Below are positions 45,878-57,200 of a stretch of 64,000 nucleotides of DNA, piece by piece. A model generated the notes under the pieces. The model was not told where the DNA came from and did not search any database. It saw only the letters and a program-made list of their open reading frames with translations. The DNA comes from Branchiostoma belcheri (Eukaryota; Chordata; Leptocardii; Amphioxiformes; Branchiostomatidae): NCBI RefSeq assembly GCF_001625305.1, contig NW_017802380.1, positions 2,496,881-2,560,880 on the forward strand. The letters are read 5' to 3'. Positions within the stretch are counted from its first letter, which is position 1. Every line of letters begins with the position of its first letter. Made by a program: the position numbers and the translations under genes.

Positions 45878-47515
45878 GTACGACCGAAGAAAGACAAAAG
45901 CTTGCGTAACGTTAATAGATTTATTGTAGAATTTTTGNNNNNNNNNNNNNNNNNNNNTTTCATACTTATGAAAAACGAAGCGAACTAACTTTGTTTTACA
46001 GGCATAGCGCCAAAGAGGATGGCCAGACTGGTAATGCATGACATTTAGAATAGAACAGCATGTACATCACGTATTCTAAACTAGGCTTTTATCGTAACCT
46101 CCTCCAGTCAGTCAGTCTACATTGGCTATGGCTTAATCGTAATACATGTGTTCTAAAATCATTTTTTTACTGACTTGACCACCAGGTAACCTTGATGGCG
46201 TAGACAGTGACCCGGGTTCTCTACCTTCGGAAGGAGGCATGCCGGACGTGTCCCCCAGACCCCGCCCTCGCCCTGGCCATGGTCGCCACGGCCCTCCCCC
46301 TCACGTGGTGGACCGACTCGTCGGCATGCTGGAGCGGTTCTTCGATGGACGCGAGACGCCAGAAGGCATCGAGAGGCTCCTTCAGCGTCTGGCTGGTCTT
46401 CGTCCCGGCGCCGGCGGCCGTCCCGAGCGTCCCGGTGGCCGTCCCGAGCGTCCCGGAGCCGGCGGCCGTCCCGAGTACCCCGGTGGCCGTCCCGAGTACC
46501 CCGGTGGCCGTCCCGAGTACCCCGGTGGCCGTCCCGAGTACCCCGGTGGCCGTCCCGAGTACCCCGGTGGCCGTCCCGAGTACCCCGGTAGCCGTCCCGA
46601 GTACCCCGGTGGCCGTCCCGAGTACCCCGGTAGCCGTCCCGAGTACCCCGGTGGCCGTCCCGAGTACCCCGGTGGCCGTCCCGAGTACCCCGAAAGCCGT
46701 CCCGAGTACCCCGAAAGCCGTCCCGAAGTACCCGAAAGCCGTCCCGAAGTACCCGAAAGCCTCCCTCCACCTGAAGTGCCAGAGAGCCGCCCTGAAGTAC
46801 CAGAGAGCCTCCCACCGCCGGAAGTACCAGAGAGCCACCCTGAGGTACCCGAAAGCGGAGGCCCTCCCGGATTTCCCGAAACCGATTACGATGGTGAACC
46901 CTTCTTCTATCCTTAAACGATCTAGATTCGCTATAGACGATTCAAGCATAGCGATGTCCTAAAAGCTGATAGTAAAGATGCGTTTACCGTAAATTGCTAC
47001 TGACCAAAGATGTCTCTATTTTTGATGATTGAAATATAAGAGATGTTAGTCTTATACATTTATAAATGGATTTTGGATGCGTTTGGCTTGCACGTATGTA
47101 CCTCCCTCACTAAACCAAGAAATATCCTTTGTTAACCACGTATAGATGGTCCTAATGTATATATGTACATAACGTTATATGTACATGTATCGTTATATGT
47201 ATATGTAGGCAGCACAGTATACTGTCTGTCTGTCACCATGATTGTAGAACTTCTAGAAGTCAGAATATAGATGCATGAATGTAGAAGACAGCTAACCCTG
47301 TTAAAGTGAAATGTTTCAGGCTACTTGTTTGGTTTTGGTAATAGGTTAACGCTGGTTCGTATTTGAGAGTCATCATAGTTTTTGTTGTATCGGATACTTT
47401 CTACTGTAAAAAGTTGTAAAAAGATACACAATGAGGAAAGAGGCGGTGCCTCTGTGGCATTATGTATGTTGGTGTGATGTACAGGAATTTTGCAATAAAT
47501 TGCTTAAAACCTAGT
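44670..47515 (+). CDS. Small secreted Gly-Arg-Pro repeat protein, plus-strand paralogue
   Basis: Exons: leader about 44,670-44,763 (non-coding), signal exon 45,340-45,475 (ATG 45,355), repeat exon 46,186-46,916 (stop TAA). The product is about 283 residues. The signal peptide MTPKFALCVLLVSMALLS is followed by a short Arg/Gln/Pro linker; then a unique middle part with VSPRPRPRPGHGR and a predicted amphipathic helix around VVDRLVGMLERFF and IERLLQRLAGL; then about twelve RPEYP heptads (GGRPEYP, GSRPEYP), degenerate ESRPEVP and PPPEVPES units, and a C-terminal EPFFYP. Single arginines recur in every heptad, each followed by proline, which would resist trypsin-like cleavage. A small optional exon (46,001-46,029) would break the frame if included. 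The poly(A) signal is at 47,494. The family is unrecognised; secretion is well supported, function is not. The exon-intron region beside it contains an assembly gap. Confidence 0.8.
45514..46258. other. Sequence gap with flanking duplication (probable assembly artefact)
   Basis: 45,514-45,813 and 45,958-46,258 are almost identical copies of the intron plus the start of the repeat exon. Between them lie 61 A's (45,814-45,874), a 63-bp piece matching 40,146-40,208, and 20 N's (45,938-45,957). The first copy stops just after the codons for MPDVSP. The usable exon is the second copy. Confidence 0.85.
46426..46760. repeat. 21-bp coding minisatellite (GGRPEYP heptads)
   Basis: Around fifteen units of GGTGGCCGTCCCGAGTACCCC with sub-types GGTAGC and GAAAGC in the first two codons. 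It encodes the heptads. The alternative frame that reads as Val-Pro-Ser-Thr repeats is a by-product of the unit length. Confidence 0.92.
47494..47499 (+). terminator. Polyadenylation signal of the plus-strand repeat-protein gene
   Basis: AATAAA about 580 bases beyond the stop codon, in a context (TTTTGCAATAAATTGC) typical of a 3' end. Confidence 0.55.
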
Positions 47516-48255
47516 AACCTCTTGCCTTACTTCTTTTCTTTAAAAATATAAGGTTATGCCAAGTTTTCGTCCACAAAAACATGTTCTATTGCCACTTGTC
47601 AGTTCATTGAAAACTCGGTCCTTATTTATCAGGATTGAATAAATATTAAACCTAGTGTATCGACACATGAACTTTTGTCTTCAAGAACAGGGAAAATATT
47701 AGTATTGTTGCTCGTAAGAGTACGCCTTTTGTAAGAATTATTTCATACAATATACTGATTAATTCCTTGGAACTAGTAACGTTACCATGCGCCATCTAGC
47801 GACCCGTCTCAATACGCCAACATTTGACATACGTGACGTCATTCCCCGCAACATTTTCTGGTATTATTTACGCATGGTATGTTTATACTGGCAACTTCTA
47901 GGCACCCGAACAAGATCCAATACTCAACTCAACAATGTCACCTTGCATTTTTCAAGGACTTTCACATAGATATGGCCTTTTTCCACTCTACAGAAAACTG
48001 GGACCAATACTGGCAATAGAACTACTACTAGTACTAGTTAATCAAATGAATACCCGGTAACCGTCTGTCTGTGTGAAATGTACTGTACAGACTACTTAAA
48101 ACAGTTTGTCCCCATTTTGATTGTCCCAACTCCTCAGCCTTTTGTTTATTTTGTAATATCCGGTTGGACGTGTCATTTTTTCGCGCCAGTTCTGTTTGCA
48201 AGGTCGTAGGTCAAAGGTTAGTTAAAAGGTCAGAGCGTCACAAGAAACTGCCAAC
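47516..48255. other. Intergenic and presumed promoter of the transporter gene
   Basis: No gene seen. The stretch just before the transporter ATG contains a CGCGCCAG patch and no TATA box, as often found for housekeeping genes. The transcription start was not located. Confidence 0.45.
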
Positions 48256-51200
48256 ATGGCATCCGACAACGGAAAGCAAGGAGGTTAGCGGTCTTTTCTT
48301 CCATTTTCCTTCATATTTGACGATTAATCACGATATAAGCCATGAAAGCGTGTTTCTTAGATTGATATGTATTCTTTATGACCGTCGGAAGTTGTTTAAA
48401 CGTTGCGTTATGTCGTAAAAGTGAAATCGGTGCAGTCGACCTTATAAAAAGTTTTTTTGCATACGCCCCTCTTGCTGGTAATGAAGTTGCTAGGATATCC
48501 TGGAATGACGCAGTACAGGTGCAACGTTAACGTTAAACTTTAAAAGTTATGTTTGTAAAGCAGGCGTCAGCTGAATAGAAGTCTTGTGTCTCCATAGCCA
48601 CAGACAGTAATCAAGGGCGTTGGAATGACCTCCCTGGAAATTTGTCTCGATTCTTGAAATCCGGTTTGACTTTATCAGACAACAAATGCGGATCATATAG
48701 TTGGAAATGGGATCGTAAAGGTTTAGCCTGGAAGCCACACAGTCTCCAGGGTCTACACAGGCCAGCTCTTCAGCTCCGTACCCTAAAGGATCTGGCTTGT
48801 GTAGGCCCTCGATGTTAGAACAGCCTGCCCATGTTTCATGCTAGTCAAGGATGTACCAAGGTTAACGTTATAGTTTACAGCGAGTGTAACTGTGTATATA
48901 TCATATGTAATGTTAATCGTTGTTCCCTATGTTGTCTCACGTATATCAGCCTTGCTGCCTGTAAGTCTGTGTAATGTGCTGTTCGCATTTGAAATAAATA
49001 AATAAAATTACAACGAGTACATACAAAGGAATATTTTTGTAACACACACACTACATATAGTGAAACCTGTATCCTGTTAATGTTACACTTATTTAAGTGT
49101 TTGTTTAACATGTCAACTATTGATGAGTAGATAACAACGGCTCATGCAGGGCTGCTCACAAGAGGTTTAATGTGCTTATTTTGTGTTGTTTGCCTCTTTT
49201 GTCTTACTGTAATTCCTGATTTTTTCATTGTACTTTTATGTTCACAGTTTTTGCGGTCACTTCTGTACCACAAACTTATCATTATAATATTATTGCTAAC
49301 AAATCAATCACTGACCTTCTTTTTCCTGCACCTGCCACCACCATGAACACCTCCATTTTACTCAGACCGTGAAATTTTGCTACCATGAACATAATGGGAA
49401 TTACAGTATCAGTATCTTCAAGAATGTGGACAGATTTGCTATGTACACCTTAAAACACATTAGAACCTTAGTCATAAATATGTAGCAAATGACTCAAAAC
49501 TTAAAGAGGGGAAAAAACAAAGTTCTAAGTCGTAAATGATAGAAATCCATACTTAGTCAACTTTCTTATGACAACACTACTCAAGATACAACTCACTACT
49601 TTTTCTTTAAAGAAGAACTTTATAAGTTTATTGCATGACAATGTGCGTGTTACAATGTATGGCAACGACTATTAAACATATTACAAGAAAGAAAAGGGTA
49701 TAGAACGAAAATCAACATACTTAAGTTTATTTTAATCACTAAATATAAAGAGCTAATACAGTATATTTTTCTTCAAATAAGCAATATCTGCAGTTGCTGT
49801 AACTAGTACTACCGGAGTACTACTACTTGTACTACTTCTCTTTTACCACATAACAAAACAGCAATACAAGAACCTATAATTTATTGAAGCTGTAATGGAG
49901 ATAAGGCCACACCAAGTAAATTTTATGGATGACATCCTTTAGAGACCCTAAATCTAATGCGAGAGGGCGAAAAAAAAACAAGAAGGGCCCTAAAAAACAA
50001 GATTCCTAGATTAGAAATATACTAAGAGACGTCAAATGTTAGGACACAAATTGAATGTGGTGACAGTGTAACAAGCAAGAAGTCTTTCATTCATCATCAA
50101 AATAGCAATAAATCATGTGGAACAGCAGTTGTTGTCCTGTCCTGTTTCTTTCATCACATTTTTGCTCTTTACCCTTTTCGCGTTACGGGTTTCACGTCAA
50201 TCTAACGATTTGCAGCACTGTCGTGACTCTTTGGTCATAGTTACAGGAAGCGGAATTTCTTGTTTTTTTTTCTAGGAACAGGCCAAAATCAATGCGCGCG
50301 CGGATGTCATCCATAAAATTTACTTGGTGTGGCCTAAGTGTAACAGTGGGGTTCAAGTACCACTAACTGATCCATTCCAATGGGTCCTGACCTTTTGGAG
50401 TACCAATGGTGCTATCAAGATTCTTTGGCCTGTTATTTTATTGTGGGCTATTATAATAAAGTATACCTCTTCAATGTTTATGTTGGTTTGAAAACCACCT
50501 GTACATGAAAGAGCATTTTAAACCCCTTTTGTTCTGGACTAAAGTATTGTACTCTCCTGTCTGTACAGAGTGTGGTGTTGCCTGTGTTTGTGTTGTAGCA
50601 GCTGGTACAAGTCTGCTTTTGTAGTAGCATGCAGGTAGCTTTGGTGGTGATTCAATGTATTCATGACGTGTACATGTGAAGTGGTTTGCTTCATACAGGC
50701 ATTGCATAGCTATGTTAAATCAAGTCAATAGATCCCTATTTCGTTGTACTACTAGTTTGTTTTACTCGGGTATTCGGACTTAGCTGCCCTGCCCGGTCCA
50801 CCTAAACCGCTGCCCGGTCCGGTCCGAGGCCGCTAATGGGGGTTTTGCGTATCCAAGCATTTCTCTTTTTCTGAGTGCGGTTGCGCCCCCTAGCGGAAAG
50901 CACCGGAAATGCAACAGTACACACAATAAAATCTACTCCTTGTCAGCATCAAGTGCGTCCCAATTATGTTTTTTTTTTCACCAACTATTTGCAATTACAA
51001 TTTTGAACCCGTATAATTATATTTACCTCAGTGCCACGTGGTATAAATGTATAATTCTTTTTGCATTGCTTGTAAGACTATTGGTGGTAATCATTAAAAA
51101 CATACCCCGCGCGCTGCAGGGACCTCCACGATGGGGAAGTGGCGCTGCGCCACCCAGTCCTTATCTCAGCGCCACCAATTTTCCAAATTAGGGAATTAAC

Positions 51201-54200
51201 TCCCATATTTCCCCGGTAGATTTGCTAGTCATTCGCTTTTTCTTCGGCCGAGCGGCGTGGATCGATTGAGCTGCTATTAATAAATTGGTCCCTATTGTCT
51301 GCACAGTCGATGAATTGTCGATCTCGCTATGACGCCACAAAGAAAACATTGTCAATGGTAGAAAATCAGACATCCCACTGGTGTTTTACAACGCAATTTT
51401 CATGTAATGTAAATAACTTCGACTACCTCTAGCTCTGTTTACATCGTCAAGCAAAGCGGGACGATCACCAAATAAGATAAAAAAAACACGTGCACGCTAG
51501 TATCGGCAGTGCGGCGGGAAAATGATTCGTTGCCAGAAGAAGTGATACGAATGAAAATGACAAGCATAACATTCTTTCCCTTGTGGTATGAACTTTGAGG
51601 CCGTAAAATGTTAAAAACAGCTAGAAACACTCTCGAAATGGCGACGCGTTGACGGTCCTTATTGGAAAACAAAGGGCAAAGGTCAGAAAGATGGCATCCA
51701 TATGTCGTGGATATTACAACTCGTTAAAACGATATAGCAAGTGCACGGAAAATGTATTTTTTCGGCAACATTGTAATAAAATCCATTCATATTTATTGTA
51801 AGTTTCTTTTTTAAATTGCCTTAGATTTTGTAGTGTTAAAATATAATTAATTGGTAACTTCTTCGAATGTGTGGTTAGATGCTATGAATGGCTAAGAAAA
51901 TTGCTTATATATTCACTGCATACTAGTAACTTTGAAGTCCATATTTTTTTACATAACTAAGATGACGTGAGGTTAAGATTCTTGTTGCAATATAACCGTG
52001 TTTGATATTATTGCAGTCTTTCAAGCCTTTCAGATTCATGTTTTATCAAAGTATATCTCTGTCTATCTAACTTGCGGCCTTTTTTTAACACAGCGCGCCA
52101 CCAAGCTTGGATTTCTTTGAGGTGTACATGTTCAAGCTCTTGTCGCCGGCGCTCAAAGAGGCGCCCCACTCAAAGTGCTTTTAAACCTCCTTGCCCCACA
52201 TCAAACGTTCAATGGCTTGAAGCCAGCACTAGTAAGACCTGCAAGAATGTTCCTCCTATGTATACAAGAGTTAACGTCGCAGTCTTTCCCACAGATATTT
52301 TGGGGAAGTTCGGTGGAGAGAAAAATTTCAATACACTCCTTCCTCGGCGTTCTACACGCCATTTTCCCGCGTATATGAAACACACGTGAACGGAGGCATG
52401 AAAAACAACAAACAATGCGTAGTGAGAATTGACCACGCCCACTGGAAGAACTATGAGGAAATCAAAGACACACCGCTGTCAGTCATGGCATAGCAACCAC
52501 CAGGCCGCATGGCAACCTGTCTCCGGGAAGGGCCTTGTCAGATGATGACCCACACTAGTACACGACCTTGCAGCGACGGACTTCTGGGGTGGGTTTTCAT
52601 ACCTAGGCACCAATAAGGCTAAAAAGGTTACATACCAACGTATATGGCTCGAATAACAACACATTTTTGCCTCTTGTCTGTCAAATAGTATGCTCGGATA
52701 TTGATACTCCATTATTCCAAATACAATAAACAGTTCAGCGATGAATAGCATCGATATACAGTATGTGTCGCTTTTTTCTATCCTGCTGTGGCGACTCAAT
52801 CGGCATGTCGGCATTGAAATACATGTTTGAATACGTTAGCGTAAGGTCGCTAATTTTTTGTTTATGTATTTCTTTTGTTCAGTTCACCGATTTTCTTCAA
52901 ATCGTTTCGCAGTTCTTTGTGTCTTTCTTGATTATAACCTTGATTTATTGTAAAGGCGGACTGACGCTTATGAATTAGAATTGGCCTAGGCATCTACAGC
53001 TATGGCTCAAAATTTTTTTTTATTCACATGACACATCAGAAAATATCGGCAGTCCTTTTGTAAACAAGTATGGCGCGAACAGAAGGATACAATGCATCGC
53101 ATCCAAACATAAAAGTAAGAAGGAAATAATGACAAGAAAAACTCAAAATCTATAAATGTTTGTAAAGGTAATATAAAACATAATATAATATTTTGAAAAC
53201 CAAATTCATTCTTTATTGTATTGATTTTGAACGTCTATACACTGACTATATAAGTAAACATGACTTTTTTATAATCTGCTACGTTGTGATGCTGTTCGGT
53301 CAGATGGAGATATGCTAATGAGATATGCGTGGTTGACTGGATTCGTCCCGCAGCAGCGCGCGCGCTGGACACCCTTGTTCACAGATTACGGAAAATAGGG
53401 CACGGGGAGGGACCTCAACACATTTCTCAAAGAAGTACTCCTCCCCTTGTCCTTTCAGGTTGCGACTAGCGGCATAGCGGCATATATGTATATATAAGTT
53501 ATAAAAATATGACGATCTTCCCCAGAAACAAATCTCTGCTTGGAAAGTGGAGCAATTTTGCTAAATGCTAAAATTGTTTTGTTAAATGGAAGTAAATATC
53601 CTTCTCAAGGCAAACTCATATTGACATACTAAGTACTCTGCAGTGGAAATATCAGTGGGTAAATAGTTGGTGAAAAAAAAAACATAATTGGGACGCACTT
53701 GATGCTGACAAGGAGTAGATTTTATTGGGTGAACTGTGTGTACTGTTGCATTTCCGGTGCTTTCCGCTAGGGGGCGCTAGGGGGCGCAACCGCACGCAGA
53801 AAAAGCGAAATGCTTGCTCCGGCGCATGGGATACGCAAAACCCCCATTAGCGGCCTCGGACCGGACCGGGCAGCGGTTTAGGTGGACCGGGCAGGGCAGC
53901 TAAGTCCGAATACCCTGTTTTACTCTACTGCAATGTTAACAGTTGAAAGGCAAATGTACTTAAATGTCCTATTAAAAATAAATGTGTCTCACCAGGGGCA
54001 CCAGTTTCACCATAATTATTATTTTGGTTGCTTCCCAGAATAACTTTCAGCCATACTACAACACAACACAGCATCTACATCAGTTTGCTCAGCAGTCTTT
54101 CAAACAAAATGGGCAACGACATTATACAATATAGTAAATGTCTAAAAAGAAGACAAGAAAATTGTTACTCAAGCAACTGGATAGACTTTGAAAACTGTCA

Positions 54201-57200
54201 GATGTTTGAGGTAGCATCTACTACTTTTAACGGTGCACACACCAGTTCTTCCGCGACAGGGGTCCACGATAGTCCGTGGTAAAAAAGTGACGAAAGGGTT
54301 TTGAGGGTCCAAGTTTGAGGTGACATTTCTCATAAACTGCCATGAAATATCATTAAACATTAACATGGCTGAAGAGTGTAAGAAATGGTGATTTTGGGGT
54401 AAAAATTTTTTTTCGCTCCGAACCTTACTTCCGGGTACCCTTGCGCGCCAAGTGTAATCCGCCCGTTTGACCTAGATTTCGCTCTGCGCCTTCCTAGTAG
54501 CGGATTTGCCACCCCTCGCGCTGTGGACGATTAAAAAAATTACAGTGCTAGAATTTTCTTTATAATTTACTCGGGTATAGTCAAGGTTTGGGTCTTTCTG
54601 CCAGCATCAGTCATTTCTGCCGGAAAATTTTTTTCTATGGGATTATCCTACGTGAAAATTCGCAATTTTGTGCATTAATTTTGGAGTGAAAATAATGTTT
54701 TTTTCTGTTGATTTTACAAAACTTAAAAAGGTTGAAGAAACCAAACTCAGCTGGTCTTGTAGCTGAAGGGATATCCTTCCAAACTACTCGACGGCAGAGA
54801 CGGTCGCTAGATTTGAGGGTGTGCAGCTTCGAATAGAAACGCCAAATAAACTGGGGTGTGCCCCCTTAATCAGTGACTGACAGTTTTCAAAATCTATCCA
54901 GTTCCCTGAGTAAGAATTTTCTGTATTTCTCTTTACCTAGATGACTCTAACGTTCATCAACGTAACACCTTTAAACTATTTCACAGAGGATTCCAGCACT
55001 ACTGAAGGCAGCTTGTTAGATTTGGTGCAATCGGTGAAGTGTCTGTCATGTCGGGTGGCATCAAATCTATGGGAAAAACTGGGGGGATTGAGCACAGGTC
55101 TGTTCACTTATCAAACTTGTTGGTGGTGGTTTTGGGTATCCTGTTTTTGCTGCTGCAGACTCTGAGAGTCTCTGTACAAAGGTGGTCTTGGCTTCTAAAT
55201 TGTCTTTCTCCTACAGACAGCATCTGCAAGAATTTGCCTAACTAAAATCCTTTTAATTTCTTTTATGAAAGCTGCAGTACATACTTGATAGTGCACAATA
55301 AACAGGCTTTTAAATGCTTTTATAAATACTGTATTACGCCATGATAAAAAGGTGAAGTTAAGAATATCAAACTGGCGACATAATATTTTTATTGCTTATA
55401 GTGCAACGCAGCTCTGTATATAGTGAATGATAAACAGGCTTTTAAATGCTTTTATAAAACCTACATATATAGTGTATAATAGGCTTTTCAATACATTTAT
55501 AAAACCTACATGTATATTGTGCCCACTATGATAAAAAGATAAAGTAAAAAGTGGGTGAAACTGGAGGTGTAAGACTTATAGTGCAACACCTGCAGCTTAT
55601 AGTGCAGCTCTGTTACAGCTGAACTCTGACCCGTAAATGAGGTCGAGTTTCCTTACATCAGAAATGAAGTTTGACGTAGGCTGAACACAATAGGTGACCT
55701 CGTTATGACGACTGCAAACCAGGCCTACTCCCCCCGAATGACCTCGAAATGTATTAGTCTGTTTTAATGGAAGACTTGGCAGTTGTCTGTGACAAAAATG
55801 AGGATTTTCTCTGCACTTTCTTCATTTTGTTACAGCAAAGGTATTTGTTTTTTGTCATTTTTCTTGAGGATATACTACTAAGAGATAAACAAGACTTAAT
55901 TAGTACTCTTTACAATGCTGCTCGACGAGTACTAGTATTACATTGTATTCACCATGGTTTGTGTATGCTAATATGTAAAAGAGATAAATATTTTATGCTA
56001 GTGTATAAAGTCAAATAGTGTTTTAGGAGTTAATTTCTTATACTTTGCTCAGTCAACATTTCAAAGTATCTAGTAAGCACAGTAACCAACAAAGTAAGTT
56101 AGCACAAGTATATGCTTGTAATGAGTTTAACCTTTTACACTGACCAACTGAAGTGTGACAATTAGGTTTGTTTGAACATTTAATATTCATGAGAAGCTTT
56201 TCAACTTGCAAGGGAATTTCGAAGATGTAAGGGTCAGACAAAATATCTAACGAAGATACAGATTACATCATTTTAAGTCCTAATAAATGTAGGCATTCAA
56301 ATAAAAACAGTTTACAATAGACTAGTTACAAAGTGGAAATTCTTGCATATGTAACATTTTATAACTGGACAGCAAAATATAGTGCTGAAAGATACTCAAC
56401 TGTAAGAGGCTTCTCATATCAGAAGGCCAGTAATATGGCAAATTATGAAAACTATGTTAATTTTTTGGTATATCCTGAGGCCTTTTGGTTAACAAAGAAA
56501 GGATTTTAAAGGCTGTGGTCTGATTCTGTTATTCTCTTAGACTTCGCTGCTTTTAGCTGAAAACAACACCAGAGAGATAATGTCTGCAGTATACTAGTAA
56601 TATGAGACAAAGTGGCAAAGTTGACCTTGACTCACCTAACATTTATCATCACAATCAAAACACAGGTCCAAGTAAGAGATTGTAGAATCATTTTGCACTT
56701 CCTACAGTCTAAATGCCCTAAAGACATATATGAGGGCCTGCAAGGGGGGGTCCCGACAACGCTCTACGCTGAATTCGGAAACCTCTCGATTGCGCTTTAC
56801 GATAAATTCCATGTGGCTACAACGCATTACGTAGAATTAAAATGCTGAATACACTTTACGCAAAAATATTAGAGCGGTCCGTCTACGCTCTACGTAGAAT
56901 TAAAACGGCTGATTACGCTCTACGGAAAAGGGCTTGCGGGCCCACATATAAGGTTTGACCCCCCTGTATGTAAGATGGAAATAAAGACCACTCCTTAAAG
57001 TTTGCCAAACCCCTAGTCGAGTCTACATCACACACTTGGCAAGTAGCCTACTTCCACACTGGAATGAATTACATGGCAAATATCTCAACTCTCTGCATTG
57101 GGGTGGGCACCTACATGTAGCTATAGAAGGGCAGGAAGCTTAGAAACTTCCTATTTTCTTGTGTGTGCGAAATAGATAATCCATGCAGTTAACTCATTCA

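Noticed and set aside
46207..46962. Long open frames reading as Val-Pro-Ser-Thr repeats (plus) and Gly-Thr-Arg-Asp repeats (minus) over the heptad array
   Set aside because: The 21-bp unit is a multiple of three without stops, so every frame stays open; only the frame continuing from the signal exon is spliced in phase.
52072..52389. 105-codon frame inside the 3.1-kb transposon as a possible transposase fragment
   Set aside because: No transposase signature residues or zinc-finger pattern seen; base composition is like the surrounding filler.
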